In this document: positions 1-10,511 of the stretch, one piece after another | How positions within the stretch are numbered: the first letter of the stretch is position 1 | How the letters are laid out: each line of letters starts with the position of its first letter | DNA from: Phytophthora quininea | Lineage: Eukaryota > Oomycota > Peronosporomycetes > Peronosporales > Peronosporaceae | Direction of reading: 5' to 3' | Length of the DNA: 64,000 nt | Assembly: GCA_011947345.1 (NCBI GenBank) | Contig: JAAVTG010000095.1 | Coordinates: 101,222-165,221, forward strand | Translations under genes and position numbers: made by a program | Notes under the pieces: generated by a model | Told to the model about the DNA's origin: nothing | Databases searched by the model: none | The model's input: only the letters and a program-made list of their open reading frames with translations

Positions 1-9
1 GCTATCGTT

Positions 10-3000
10 TTGGAGTGCTCATTGCAAAAGAAACTACCACCCCGCGACGAATACCTTCAAGAGCCTCTCGTCAATGGACGCCGACAGTCATCCCAGCGAC
101 AGACCCCTGGCCTCGTAGCATTGATCAAACGAATCGGCCAAAAGAGTCTTTCAGCCGGTGATTTCATTTCGTACTACGTACCGTGTACCACAATCGCACC
201 GCAATGGCTTCGACGAGCTCAAGTTCTTCGCGTTGTTCCTCGCGATCGGTATCCAATACACTTGGACACTCATGATAAGATCGATCCTATCATCAACGTC
301 ATCCGGTGGGATGCCGATAGCAGTGGATTAGTGAATTCAACAACGCAGAGTGGATGGCGAAGTATTCAAACATTCGGTCTGGTAGCTAGCGAAATTGCAG
401 GTCCAACTCGAAGTGACGTCTTAAGTGATGCGATGCGTAATGTGGTTGATGAGGCGATATCAGCTACGATTGCATGTATACGCTCCAGCCAAGACTCTCA
501 TCGAGATCGTGAAGCTGAATCTGGTGAAGATTCGTCAGAAGTTGGGGATAGCACGTGTGACACCAATTCTGAAGCCGATACCAACACCAAAACTGACCGT
601 AGTTCGGGCTCACAACGCGACAGTGCGTGTCCAAATGAAGAGTTAATACACGCAGACAGAGTTGATGAACTTGAACAAGACGACACCCCCTCTCACCAAG
701 TGGATGAAACCTTGACAAATCCCGCGATCCAAGAGAACGGAGACATTCGAACGCTTGCCCCTCCTCAGGTACAATTACATTTACTGTTCGACCCGTGTTT
801 CTCATAGCTAACGTTAATGATACTGCGTTAATTTCGTAATTACAACAGGCAGTACGCCCTTCATGGACTCGTATTTGGCGAAGTGACGAAAACACTGGAG
901 GCACATCGAATATTTCTTGGGAGGCTTACTTAAACACGCTCCCATCGCATTGCCGGCGCCACAGCCAGAAAAGCAAGTGTTCGCTTGACCATTTAGCTCG
1001 CGATGAGGACTTGCTTCATGTCAAAGATCACTTCATGAGGAGGGTCGTTACGATCTGTACGTCAAGGCAATGCAATGCGGGTTGTTCGTGTCGTTATAAA
1101 GTCCATGCTTGCGAAGAAACTAATTTTGCAGAGATGTTCATCACTCGTGAGCACAACCATGACAGTTCGCGCGATAGTGCCCCAGCCTCGCTAAAACTCA
1201 CAGCGGAGATGAAGACATATTTACGTTCGATGCTTGAGGAAAATGCTTCAGTCGTGCCAAATAAACTGTTTGGGCTACTCAGCAAAAAAATTGCAGGAGG
1301 GGCATTTTCTAAACTAGCTCCGCGCCTGAAACAAGTTGCTGGCTTCGTAAAGCGTTGGAAGAAGAACAACCGAAGCGATTCCATGCGGCCTGTCATTGAT
1401 ATTTGCTCTCAAAACATGCATCGATCTGGTGTACCGATTTCACGAGATCCTGACAAATTAATAGTACTTTGCGATGCGGTATGCAGCGGAGGAGAAATGC
1501 AGCCGCATTTGGGCAATGGGTCTGCAACCTCACCTTTTCGAATCGCTCTTACATGCTTTTCTCTATTGAGCGCTTACGTTAAAGTGCAAGGTTTACAAGA
1601 CTGTAACACTATTTTGCACTTGGATAACACGCACAACATGGTAGACAAACACTAACCTGTGTTCGTGATTGGTTTTTCCGATCGCCGAGGATCTTATTTC
1701 CCGATCATGTATTGTTGTACATCCCAACGCAAAGAAGATGATATTGCATGGCTGCTGCGCGAGTTAAAGGAAGCCATGAGGGATGCATTTGACTGCGTGT
1801 TTAAGCCCGAGTTTGTTATGACGGACTGTGATGACGCACATTACAATGCGATTAGAGCGGAGCTCCCCGACACCAACATATTAATGTGTTGGTTCCACGT
1901 TTTACAAAACGTGAAGAACCACACACGTGGACTTCAACCACGTCTTATTGGCATGCTTTTTACCGACTTCAACGCGATGCACTTTGCTCGAACAAGAGAT
2001 GAGTATATAAAGCTCAGGGACCATGCTCTCGCCAAATGGACTACCGAAGGCAGAACGAACACACCTTTTCGCAAAATTAGTTTGCATTTGAAGAAACAAT
2101 GGATAACCAACTCTAGGTTTTCGAACTGGTAAGCTTACCTTACCAAACCCGGGGCTGCAGCAACTAACAAACCCGGGGCTGCAGCAACTAACAATCCTGT
2201 CGAAACCTACCATCGAACACTCAAACTCGTCAATGATTCTTCAAAAGCTACGCCTACTGAACTTGTGAATCGACTGGATACATCTCGATTGGCTTTTATC
2301 AACGACCGTGCTCCATTTCACACGACACCAGCTGCATCGTACCGCCTTCGAGTCTTATACAACGGATATGGTAAGCGCGGGGAACTCAGAGCTGAAATAC
2401 AGCCCCCATCAGGAGACACTCGCACAGCGTTGGTTTTCACAAGGCTGAGGCAATAGAAAACCTCGAGGCGGAATCCGACGAAAAGGATGACGAGATTAAA
2501 AGCCCTGATGATGTGAACAAACCAATAAAGTCTCCTCATATCCGGCGCATGCAATGGTTTGGAATGCCTCGGTGTGGATGGACTGTGGATATTGGAAACA
2601 AAGCTTGTGGGTGTCGATACTTCTTTAAGTACGGGATTTGTGTACATGTTATTCACGCAACGGTGACAGCGGGAGTACCATGTCCTGGTATGCCCGATCT
2701 TGAACCTCGATTTGTTCTTGCATCTTCGAGGCGTACTAAAGCAAAGGAAAAAAGAAGCGGAAACCTCAAAGGCACACCAATTCCAACCCGCAAACTCAAG
2801 ATACGCCCGCTGTATTGGAACCTATTGCAGATGCCTCACCTCCCGGAGGACGAAGATACAACGAACGAAGCTACAATGTGACTGGCTGCGTGGCTTACGA
2901 GGCAGATTTGTCATTCTCTCCAGACTACGAAGACGAAGAACCGTTTGAACAATGTAGGAATACAGTAGTCGATGCAGAGATCGGTGGGTTGAGTGATTGG

Positions 3001-3195
3001 CGCGACTCGGGAAGCGCTGACAATGACACTAACCCACATGCCCCACTGGTACCACAGCCATTGAGCTATGTGGCACTGTTGAATACCAGTTGCAGCCAAC
3101 CCGCTGCGCATCCGAGTGGCGCTGACACCGCTTCACATAGCCCAAGTACAGTCCCTCGAGCGTCTTGTGCCCAAACAAAGAGACGCAGATACTAG
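10..3195 (+). mobile_element. MULE (Mutator-like) transposase gene, decayed
   Basis: This is a degenerate Mutator-like transposase. A first segment (10-768) with an acidic Ser/Asp-rich tail joins a second (849-1655) in a compatible phase through a plausible intron at 769-848 (GTACAA...AACAG). The second segment has a Cys/His-rich FLYWCH/GCM-like DNA-binding region. The catalytic MULE core follows at 1659-2132, with the motifs FVMTDCDDA and CWFHVLQNV, then ATNNPVE near 2190. A SWIM zinc finger (CGCRYFFKYGICVHVIH) lies near 2605-2660. The reading frame is broken by in-frame stops at 1653-1655 and 2130-2132, and by frameshifts near 2440 and 2810. The catalytic and SWIM order is typical of the family. 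Terminal inverted repeats were not located, and the element probably continues past the left edge. The N-terminal 250 residues could instead belong to a fused or neighbouring gene. Confidence 0.8.
2145..2192 (+). repeat. 24-bp tandem duplication inside the MULE gene
   Basis: Two exact 24-bp units (2145-2168 and 2169-2192) sit next to each other just before the conserved TNNPVE segment of the transposase. The unit length keeps the frame, so it adds eight residues (KPGAAATN-like) without a shift. Confidence 0.9.
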
Positions 3196-3720
3196 GTACA
3201 AACACCACGTGGAGAAATCTTCTCCTGAGGCGGAGTGGTAATATAGTACAATAATTCATTCGATGAGCGATAAGTGATTCCCCTGCAGTAACAGCGTTGC
3301 TTCGTGGGTTCGTACACAGATGTCTAGATGCAGCAGTACGCTCGGCTCTGAGGACTTGTAGGTGGTCAACCACACCTTCAGCACAAGTTGTGTAGTCAGG
3401 TACAAATGAAGATAATATTGAATCGCGCTATTGCAGGATTGAACAATACTTCGAGTCGTGAACCCTTTTGGTGAAAAAGCCCTTCCTGGTGGTGACTGCA
3501 GTCTGTACACGTGGTGGTAACGGCCAGCTGGCAGTTTTGGTGATTTAGCCCATGCCCGTGGTGCTGCGGTCCAAATCAGTGGTACTTACCACCTTTACTG
3601 GAACAGAATGTCGCCAAGCTCTATTGCCGATCCCAATTCTAAGAGCATTTTGATTAGGGCAGGTCGACGTTCGTATACCGTAGAGGTATCCATTTACCTA
3701 GTATGTTGGTTTACTACGAT
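3196..3720. other. Intergenic, no gene recognised
   Basis: There are only short ORFs without family features. From about 3600 the sequence is the far end of the duplicated RxLR cassette: the stretch around 3608-3690 recurs inverted near 36960-37032. Confidence 0.5.
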
Positions 3721-3734
3721 AGCCAGATTTTCTC

Positions 3735-4049
3735 CGAGACCTCCGTCAAGTAGCGTGTGTAGAAGTCGTTGTATTGTACGTCTTGTTGCTGGCAATGTTG
3801 AGCGTGTAGGAGTCGTCATCCTGCTCGCTTTGGCTGTTTTCAAGGCTCGGAACATCCTTCTTGAAAATTGGTTGATCGGAAGGAAACCGCCGTCCTCCAA
3901 ATTTTGTTGGGCGTCTTTGAAGGCTCGCTATCTTGATCCCTTTGGCGCTGTGTCAGGCGCCGAAATAGTGCCTCCAGGGCCTTGACGGTTGAAGCTGATC
4001 CAGTCGATAGAAAGACAACCGTGGCGACAACAAACCGATCGACGCATGA
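3735..4049 (-). pseudogene. RxLR effector relic A2 (second member of cassette A)
   Basis: Reading on the minus strand, a signal-peptide-like stretch (FVVATVVFLSTGSAS) lies near 4040-4000. It is followed by an Arg-rich remnant (LFRRLTQRQRDQD) where RxLR would be expected. Near 3760 there is a frameshifted remnant of the WY-type C-terminus (FRALK..., YTLNIASSKTY). The ATG is out of frame with the signal peptide and stops interrupt the frame. Very similar sequence lies at 36601-36912 (plus strand) and a more diverged copy near 15830-16115 (minus). It is the downstream partner of pseudogene A (4510-5014), which shows that the duplicated unit contained two effectors. Confidence 0.6.
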
Positions 4050-4472
4050 GCTGTGCCAAATAAATAAAGTCGCTCTCAGTTCGAAAGTGAATGCTGGCGA
4101 ACTACCCCACGGTACAAATGGTGAAGGTGGCATAAATGGCAAGGCTATGATGTCTACGAGAACGTTGTGCCCGAGAGCCCCGAGAATTTGTCTTGCTACA
4201 ATGCAGTATTTGCAACTTCTCAGCACCGACTAGGAGGTTGTGGGGAGAGTCCATTGAAACTCAGTTCGTCGAAGAAGACGACGGTGACGTCCTCGACCAC
4301 CACTTCGAATTATTGCTCGGACACGGCTCATAGCGTTTGGAGAAGGAGGAGGGGCTGTCTGAACTGCAAAAGCTTTGCTTACTGCCCACCACAAAAACAC
4401 TTGATTCGTCCATCATCGATTTGAGCAAGAGTTTCGTATTGAATGGGCGGAACGAAGTCCTCCGTCGTTCAC

Positions 4473-4489
4473 CTATCCGGGCCGGATAG
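4473..4489. repeat. 17-nt perfect palindrome downstream of effector A
   Basis: CTATCCGG and its reverse complement flank a single central base, starting 20 nt downstream of the stop of pseudogene A. The same palindrome occurs at 36162-36178 after copy C, at the same distance. In copy B only a half remains (around 16515). Possible roles are a 3'-UTR hairpin or a chance palindrome carried along by the duplication. Confidence 0.6.
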
Positions 4490-4509
4490 TGTCCGGCGAA
4501 GCCCCTGTT

Positions 4510-5014
4510 CTAATAGTCCGTTTTAAGCATGTCTCGTAGCTTCAAGGACCACTGCACCTTGCGCATGAGCTCTGTGTCCTGCCTCCCCTTGTCGAGGATC
4601 CTCTTGAGATTTTGGGCGACGATCATCCGCTGAACCTCATCCCTTGTCTTGCGGCTTTTGCCCACATCTTTAACGGCCTGTTTGAACGTGTTGGCAATGA
4701 ATTCGTCGTTCACCAGGTTCTCCTTGAGTGTGGCTTGAGCTTCGGCGAATTTGAGTGCCTCTTGAGCTTGTTTGATTTCAGGTGGTGTCTTCTTCACGCC
4801 AAGCGCGTTCTTGATGGACTAAAACGACAGCCTCTCTTCCTCGTCTGGGTCGGCTGCTTTGAGGCCGCGTAGATGTCTTGCCTCAGTGCTTGGCACCGCC
4901 TCGAGTGAGCGTGTCAAACTGGGTCCCAGTTCCAGGGTGTCGATAGCTCCAGACCGATTGTCAGCAAGACAACTGTCGCTGCTGCGAAGACGTAGCGGGG
5001 TACCGGTAGACCCA
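4510..5014 (-). pseudogene. RxLR-dEER effector pseudogene A
   Basis: This is a broken secreted RxLR effector. The start (ATG at 5014) opens a signal peptide (MGLPVPRYVFAAATVVLL). After it, a deletion relative to copy B shifts the frame. The next frame encodes the RHLR host-targeting motif followed by DEEER. A TAG at 4819-4821 stops translation just after the dEER region. The last part, 95 codons ending at 4510, keeps a helical alpha-rich C-terminal domain (ends LRDMLKTDY). RxLR proteins are secreted and act inside host plant cells. This copy cannot encode one. It is near-identical to copy C (35643-36141, opposite strand) and related to copy B (16522-17273). Confidence 0.85.
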
Positions 5015-5060
5015 TGGAGAAGACGTAGAATTGGCTTGTTGCGGAGAGAGAAAGTTTAGA

Positions 5061-5271
5061 GATGATCCTCCTTGGCGCACAGTGTCGCCTCGTACGCCTG
5101 CACCTTGTCCTTTGATAGTGTCAAAGACTTACCTCTCGCATTCTGGAATAAGCTCAGCATCGTCGCAGCCCCTGCACCAGCAACATCCTCAAGACCACTA
5201 TCGGCAACTCTGTCGCTGCATGCGGCATTCCTGGTCGGAAAGCGAGCTACTGTCGCTGCTGCCTCGGCGAC
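5061..5271 (-). pseudogene. Captured BRCA2 fragment (one BRC repeat unit)
   Basis: About 210 bp on the minus strand closely match one repeat unit of the BRCA2 homologue at roughly 28369-28576. The match covers the spacer (ARFPTRNAACSDRVADSG) and the BRC core (LFQNARGKSLTLSKDKV; the parent has LFQTARGK). Homology stops near 5059, within about 45 nt of the ATG of effector pseudogene A and on the same strand. It also stops near 5272 on the other side. The ORF ends in a stop before the effector start, so there is no in-frame fusion. This is a duplicated gene fragment, not an independent gene. Confidence 0.85.
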
Positions 5272-5634
5272 AAAATTGTTTCCTCTCATCCCTGATATCC
5301 TGGTATATTTGATGCCAACACGATCCACCGACTCGGTTCCCTAGTCAAAGTATACAAAAGTTGATATCACTGTCTGATCCCATACTTGATGCCGCTGCGG
5401 CACAAAAGTGATAGTTTATATCGAAATTTGTATGGTGTCCTAGAGCAAACAAAACATGGGGAATTGCCGTCTGAAACAGTGATTTCCATGTGGAAGTTGG
5501 GCTGGACAAAACTTTGACCGCAAAACTCGCTTTCACTGCGACTACGATGCTAATCAGCACCCTAGTGATGAAAATAAGTCTTTTTTGTTGCTTTATTGTT
5601 GCTCCAGCCGAGCAAAATGTCTGACTTCAGGCAA
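5272..5634. other. Intergenic, no gene recognised
   Basis: Short ORFs only. This stretch separates the BRC fragment from RxLR fragment H, and no repeat or family signature was seen. Confidence 0.5.
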
Positions 5635-5833
5635 AGTGCCATCACGTCCCTGTCAACGCGACGTTCGAGAGGATCTTTGACAAGGTGGGTGAGAGCGATG
5701 ACTATCTGTACAAGGTGTTTGCGGCGTTTCAAATTCCAAAGTGAGTCAGGACGACGTCTTCTACACACTGAACGTTGCTAGGAGCAAGACGTACGACAAC
5801 TTTATCATCGCTACTCAACGTACCTGAGTTGGT
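5635..5833 (+). pseudogene. RxLR effector C-terminal fragment H
   Basis: One frame reads VNATFERIFDKVGESDDYLY then KVFAAF before a stop. A shifted frame continues with a remnant of the SQDDVFYTLN and SKTYD motifs. These match the conserved C-terminal (WY/Y-motif) part of effector E (7456-8049) and pseudogenes D and G. No signal peptide, RxLR or dEER is present upstream. It is a truncated, frameshifted relic. Confidence 0.65.
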
Positions 5834-5985
5834 TCTTTCAGAACACGTTCTCATGCTACGCTTGGTTGGCTTACACAATGAGAATTGAGGCTTACAGATC
5901 GCAAGTAGCATGGCGACAGCGATTCAAAGTGTTTTCTTCAAGTATGTCTTCCGATTTGGCTGCCAAGAACCTTACATCAGCGAGG
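5834..5985 (+). repeat. ~150-bp dispersed repeat adjoining RxLR genes (copy 1)
   Basis: A block containing the core CGACAGCGATTCAAAGTGTT is shared with 13205-13355 and, inverted, with 37895-38060. All three lie just beyond the 3' end of a related RxLR sequence. Relative to its RxLR neighbour, copy 1 is in the opposite orientation to the other two. It may be an ancestral 3' flank that was rearranged here, or a small mobile element. Confidence 0.65.
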
Positions 5986-6978
5986 TCCAGTAAAAAATAC
6001 TGTCGGTTATTACTTTTCTGTCTTGACGTCGTGACCGACACAATACGCTTTTGACAGCGACTGCGATTCCTTACGCTACAGCGTCCCAATAAAAGAGCCC
6101 AGTTGATCATCAATCGGCCGTTGCACTCGACAAGCTTGTTTTCTTCTTGCTGAGAAACTTGACCAGCAAATTCAATGGTCAAGTGTTACGGAAGACACTG
6201 CATTTTCCCGACAAAAACAAATTCTTTCGCCAAAACAGCGAGAATGAACAACAATCCTGCACTCACTTCAATAACGTCGCTTTCCAAGCGGTGAAGACTT
6301 TACGACTTTCCAGATCGATGTAACAAAAACTTACAGCGCAGCTGCACAAGACCCAACAATCAACTAGAGACGAAGGTCACAGCAAATAAGCATAGCCTTC
6401 AGCTGTATCAGGACGTTATTAGTTAGGATTAACAGAGGATAGAGAGAAACCTCCAAGACGTTAACGCGGTAGTTGCCATCTTGGCACGTCTTGTTGTAAA
6501 CAGGTTTGGTCCAGTTTAAAAACTTTGTAAGCCTCCGCTTTCTTATGCTCCGCTCTACGTTTTACCCAGTACACTGGCGTCGTCTTGCAGTAGAATTTTG
6601 AGCTCCAGACCTGTTTTCGCCTGGCTGGCTTCTGTCCACGCAAGAAATCGGCGCTCTCTCTCTCATCAACATATTGAGGATTTCCTTGAGAGAGTGCGAC
6701 CCATCATGTGATGAATTTCTTACGCCACTCCACGTGCTTCGAAGGTACGTTCAGAAGTGAATAGTACACGACTGCGAGCAGCACTGATTTGGATCTACAG
6801 TGTAGATTCCGACTCAGGTGATCAATTCGCGTGAGGAATACAGAAAATCCTCGACCAACTCGTCGTCGGCAAGCCTGTAGTGCGAGGCGTGCCCAGCCAC
6901 GCCAAGCTAACGGCAGCGCTGCCAAGCTGCTGGCCTCGTGCACAATGAGTTCTAGATTCACTGCAATAACGCCAAGCA
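5986..6978. other. Intergenic, no gene recognised
   Basis: There are several ORFs under 160 aa on both strands, none with recognisable domains. The longer minus-strand ORFs reaching 7304 owe their length to the minisatellite at 6979-7110. Confidence 0.5.
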
Positions 6979-7110
6979 TGTTGACACTCACGACAGCCGT
7001 ATTGATGATAACGACAACGGTGTTGACGATAACGACAACCGTGTTGACGATAACGACAACGGTGTTGACGATAACGACAACCGTGTTGACGATAACGACA
7101 ACCGTGTTGA
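6979..7110 (+). repeat. 21-bp minisatellite, six units
   Basis: Six head-to-tail 21-bp units start at 6979, 7000, 7021, 7042, 7063 and 7084, followed by a partial seventh. The consensus is TGTTGACGATAACGACAACS followed by G. The first two units are diverged and the inner four differ only at the C/G position. Because 21 is a multiple of three, every frame stays open (TITTTVL on plus, NTVVVIV on minus), which produces spurious ORFs. Confidence 0.95.
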
Positions 7111-7455
7111 CTGGAGCGCCAGCCAACCAAGCACATCTGGACCCCAAGCCGGACTCCAGCAGAGAGTAGATCACTTGTCAATGTACCAAATAGACTTCGG
7201 CCGACTTCCTGGGAGCTCCGCCGACTCCCCATCGTGTCTTCAATTAGTACCTTCAAAACCGCGGAACGATACGAGTGGACGTGTCGTCCGATATGCACAT
7301 CCACAGAGTGTCATGCTCGTGGCTGTGAATTCCCAAACTCAAATCGAACAGATGCTCGCGACGATAACACAATGGTCAGGTTGACGGTAAACACCTCGGC
7401 GATCACTCCGGAATTCGATCTCAAGTTTACAAGCAGTTGACCTTTTGTCTTCTCC

Positions 7456-8049
7456 ATGCGTCAATCCTACTGCATTTTTGCCGTCACCGTTGTTGTCGTT
7501 CTGGCTTGCAGCAGTCCACTTTCCGCGGCTGCAAGCACCGACAAGACCGAGACGAGATTTCTACGTCGTCTCGAAACAAGCGACCAAGACAATGAAAACC
7601 AAGAAGAAAGGCTTTCATTTTCGTCGATCACGACTATCTTTAGAGGCGGTGCGAATACAGCGAAGAAGACCTCGGCGGAAGCTAAGCAAGCTCGAGCTGC
7701 CGCTAAGCAGGCTCAAGCAGCGCTCAAACAGGCCAACGCAGAAGCCAAGCTCCTGAAGCAGATGCAACGTGACGACTTCATCGTCAACACATTCAAGAAC
7801 GACCTCAAAGCTTACAGAAAAGCTGTGGGGGCACGCAAGGCAGATAAGATGCCAGTTGGCGAGAATGTTAGCAGGATTGTTGCTCAAGCCGAAAAGAATG
7901 ACGACTATCTGTACAAGGTGTTCAGGGCTTTGAAGAAGGGCGGAATGTCCGAGGACGACGTGTTCGTAACCCTCAACGTTGCGAACACCAAAGTGTACGA
8001 TTCGTTCTACTATAGCTACGCGAGGTTCCTCAGCATGTCGGCGAACTAG
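7456..8049 (+). CDS. RxLR-dEER effector E, intact
   Basis: This is an intact secreted RxLR effector of 197 residues, predicted to act inside host plant cells. It has a clear signal peptide (residues 1-25, hydrophobic IFAVTVVVVLACSS, cleavage near SAAAS). RFLR lies at residues 34-37 and QEER at 49-52. An Ala/Lys/Gln-rich helical repeat (KQARAAAKQAQAALKQANAE) follows, then a C-terminal domain with a Y-motif (DDYLYKVFRALKK ... VYDSFYYSYARFL). That C-terminus is shared with pseudogenes D, G and H, so these are paralogues. The start is the Met that directly opens the signal peptide. It converges on effector F with only 48 bp between stops. Motif order and spacing are canonical. The specific host target cannot be inferred. 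Confidence 0.9.
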   Translation: MRQSYCIFAVTVVVVLACSSPLSAAASTDKTETRFLRRLETSDQDNENQEERLSFSSITTIFRGGANTAKKTSAEAKQARAAAKQAQAALKQANAEAKLLKQMQRDDFIVNTFKNDLKAYRKAVGARKADKMPVGENVSRIVAQAEKNDDYLYKVFRALKKGGMSEDDVFVTLNVANTKVYDSFYYSYARFLSMSAN

Positions 8050-8097
8050 GGTGAGGCAGCGTGAGTGTCAGTCGCGTATACTACTAGAAATGAATAT

Positions 8098-8730
8098 TCA
8101 GTTTATTTTCTCATACGTAAATGGCTGTGGCAGAAACTCTTGGAGATACTCCACGTATCGACTGTGAATGCTCTCGTACGTCTTGGAGTTCGCGATGTTT
8201 AAAGTATTGTAGAGGTCCTTCTCACCGACCCTGGCTTTCTTCAATGCCCCGAACATTTTCTCGAGAAACTTGTCGTTGTTATTCGTCTGGGCGAGTATCT
8301 TCGCGAAGGTTTCGTCGATGGAGACCTGTTCCCCACTCTCCACCGCCTTCTTCCTGGCATCTTCAGCGATTCTATATCTCTTAGCAATATAGTCGTCGCT
8401 ATCGATGAGTATCTGGAACCTAGAGTCTTCTCTGGTCTGCTTGAAGGCTGTCTCTGCTTTCTTGGCGGCAACTTCGGCCTGCTTGATTTCTTCAGGCGAC
8501 TTTTTCCCGGTTTCAAACAAATACTTGAGCCAAGACGGCACTCTCTCTTCCTTCGTGGTGTGCTCGGCGTCGCGTTTTTCGAGGCCTCGTAGGAGTCCGT
8601 TGTGTTGTGCCTCGCCGAGCCAGCCCGTTGATCTCGTCGTGGTCTCGATCCTTGTAGCCGACGAGGAGGAACTTGCACACACCACCAGAATGACTGTGGC
8701 AACCGTTGACAAGCAGTAGGAGGGGCGCAT
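8098..8730 (-). CDS. RxLR-like effector F with degenerate RxLR
   Basis: This is a 210-residue secreted protein of the same family as effector E. The start was set at 8730, where the signal peptide begins (MRPSYCLSTVATVILVVCAS). An upstream in-frame extension to 8901 lacks signal character and was rejected. At the RxLR position (residues 45-48) the sequence is GLLR, so the first Arg is missing, while KEER at 60-63 is intact. The C-terminus has the paralogous helical region and the motifs DKFLEKMFGALKKARVGEKD and NTLNIANSKTYESIHSRY. The open frame suggests an expressed gene. Degenerate RxLR variants with an intact EER are known in oomycetes. Confidence 0.85.
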   Translation of the reverse strand: MRPSYCLSTVATVILVVCASSSSSATRIETTTRSTGWLGEAQHNGLLRGLEKRDAEHTTKEERVPSWLKYLFETGKKSPEEIKQAEVAAKKAETAFKQTREDSRFQILIDSDDYIAKRYRIAEDARKKAVESGEQVSIDETFAKILAQTNNNDKFLEKMFGALKKARVGEKDLYNTLNIANSKTYESIHSRYVEYLQEFLPQPFTYEKIN

Positions 8731-10511
8731 CAGATGAGAGACTAAAGTCTTAATAGTAAAGGAGCGGGTTCTGTTGGTGACGTTTTCTTTGCCGATCTCA
8801 ATGATAGTTCGTTTCATACAGTGAGGTGGCTCAGCCACTGGCTGGCGAAGGTGCAGCGGAGGTGACAACTCAGGTGTTGCCGTGCCGATAGCAGTCGTCA
8901 TGAGGCGCGGCGCGACATGGTGCCGAGCCGAGGGAATCTGACTTTACCGACCCCTTCTTTTACTGACCCTTCTTGACTGGTACACACTGTACCAGTTTGT
9001 GGATTCGTGTGGTGGACACCACATGTTGCCATTTTCTGGAGCGAGTATCCGACGGCGAATCAGCCGAAGTTCTGCCGACGGCGGCGCAGCAATGCGATGA
9101 AGGGGAGCGCAGCTCCATTCACTTTACGCCGCGCAAGACTCAGCACTGTGCGCAGTCTAGTTGGTGGCAAGTGGCCACAGACTGCGACTACCAAGTGACA
9201 CGAAAGCAGAACGGTTACGGCGCTGCTGAGTAGCATGGCATGACGGAGCGACGAGACGAGGCGATCGCTGAGGGCTGACTCTTGCCTTTGTTGGTGGAGA
9301 TGGAGAGTAGACTACGTCTGCTTGTATGCCGACGGTGGAGGAACACACGTGGGGAGCAGATTTCATTCGACTTTGACCCAGCAGTTCTAGAGTTGCTTTG
9401 TTTTGAGCAACAGCTCGAACTGGATGGCGAGTGCTGTACCAACCAACTACGTATCGACAGATGTGACCCAAAGCCCAAGATATACGAGTGCGCTTCTCGA
9501 CGATTGGTGTGGAGAGAAACTAAGGACCGGGAGTAATGGTGGCCGATGGACGGCAGTACGCTACAGTATGTGCGGCGTCCAGGCCATGGTTATCCTTAAG
9601 AAGCGCAGCCCAGATCCAAGCAAACTGCAGGTACCACGTAGAAGTCTGCAGCTCCGGCGAGCTCCCAGTAGCCTGCTATCTCCGAGCCACTTCTACGACT
9701 CGGACGACTAACATCATCAAGAGCAAGGCAGTCGCCCGACGGCGCAAGAGAGACCCCAAGCTTCCTATCCAAAGCTGCAGCTGTTGAGCCGGATAAGTTT
9801 GCTTGAAACCGCACAAGATCTCGTGTGGATGCCGTGAGGAATGCAACGTAGCGCAGCGATCGAACTCGTGGTGCCAAGGAGAACTCGACTCGGCGGTGGA
9901 TTCGTCAAGCAGAGCAAGTCGAGTGCTATGCGACATCGTGGTGAATATCGAGAGGAGAAGTATTTGCCAGCCTAGCCGTGCAGTTGCAACTAGGTCCGGT
10001 GTTGCGGTTGCTTCCGAAATTTGCGCCAATGGACGGCGTGGACATCGGTCTCCGATCGTGGATTGGCTGAAACCCTTTGGATCGCTCTAGGAGGGATGAC
10101 CTCCAGTCAATCCCACTGCAAGTGAAGCGCCACCCGGCCGCTCGGACAACGCTACCAAGAGTTCCTGTTGTCGATCACGGAGCTCGGAAATTCGCGTCTG
10201 CATGGATTGGATGCATCACGTTATCTGGTCCGGGAAACCACAGCGTTTGGCTAGTCGAGATTGCCGTGAGCCGCAGCTCTTGGCCACCTCGCCATCTCGA
10301 ACTTGCCGTTTGTATTGGCGCTGGTCAAAGAAACGCCACGCCGGAAGGGGCGCACGCGATGTCGCCCCGCCGCGAGGTTTTACGGAAAAACCTCGGGTCA
10401 CTAGCGACCAATCTCTCGGGTGAGCTGCCAGAGCTGGAGCTGCTCGCGTGTCATTTCTGCGGAAGAACCGGAGCTGAGAAGAGGTCCAAGCCAAGAGAGA
10501 GAGAGAGAGAG
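8731..10511. other. Intergenic, probable 5' region of the zinc-knuckle gene
   Basis: There are several overlapping ORFs of 80-290 codons on both strands, none with recognisable domains. The plus-strand ORF opening at 10077 is continuous with the zinc-knuckle gene, but its first 145 codons look non-coding. A GA-repeat tract (about 10496-10511) directly precedes the likely start at 10512. Confidence 0.45.

Noticed and set aside
5056..5328. In-frame fusion of a BRC repeat to an RxLR effector
   Set aside because: A stop codon at 5056-5058 ends the BRC frame before the effector ATG at 5014.
6979..7110. CRISPR-like array
   Set aside because: Units are contiguous without spacers, in a eukaryotic genome.
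6704..7304. Minus-strand proteins with NTVVVIV repeats
   Set aside because: Produced by the 21-bp minisatellite, whose unit length keeps all frames open. No signal, domain or start context was seen.
8731..8901. N-terminal extension of effector F
   Set aside because: The extension is not hydrophobic and would bury the signal peptide inside the protein. The Met at 8730 opens the signal peptide directly.
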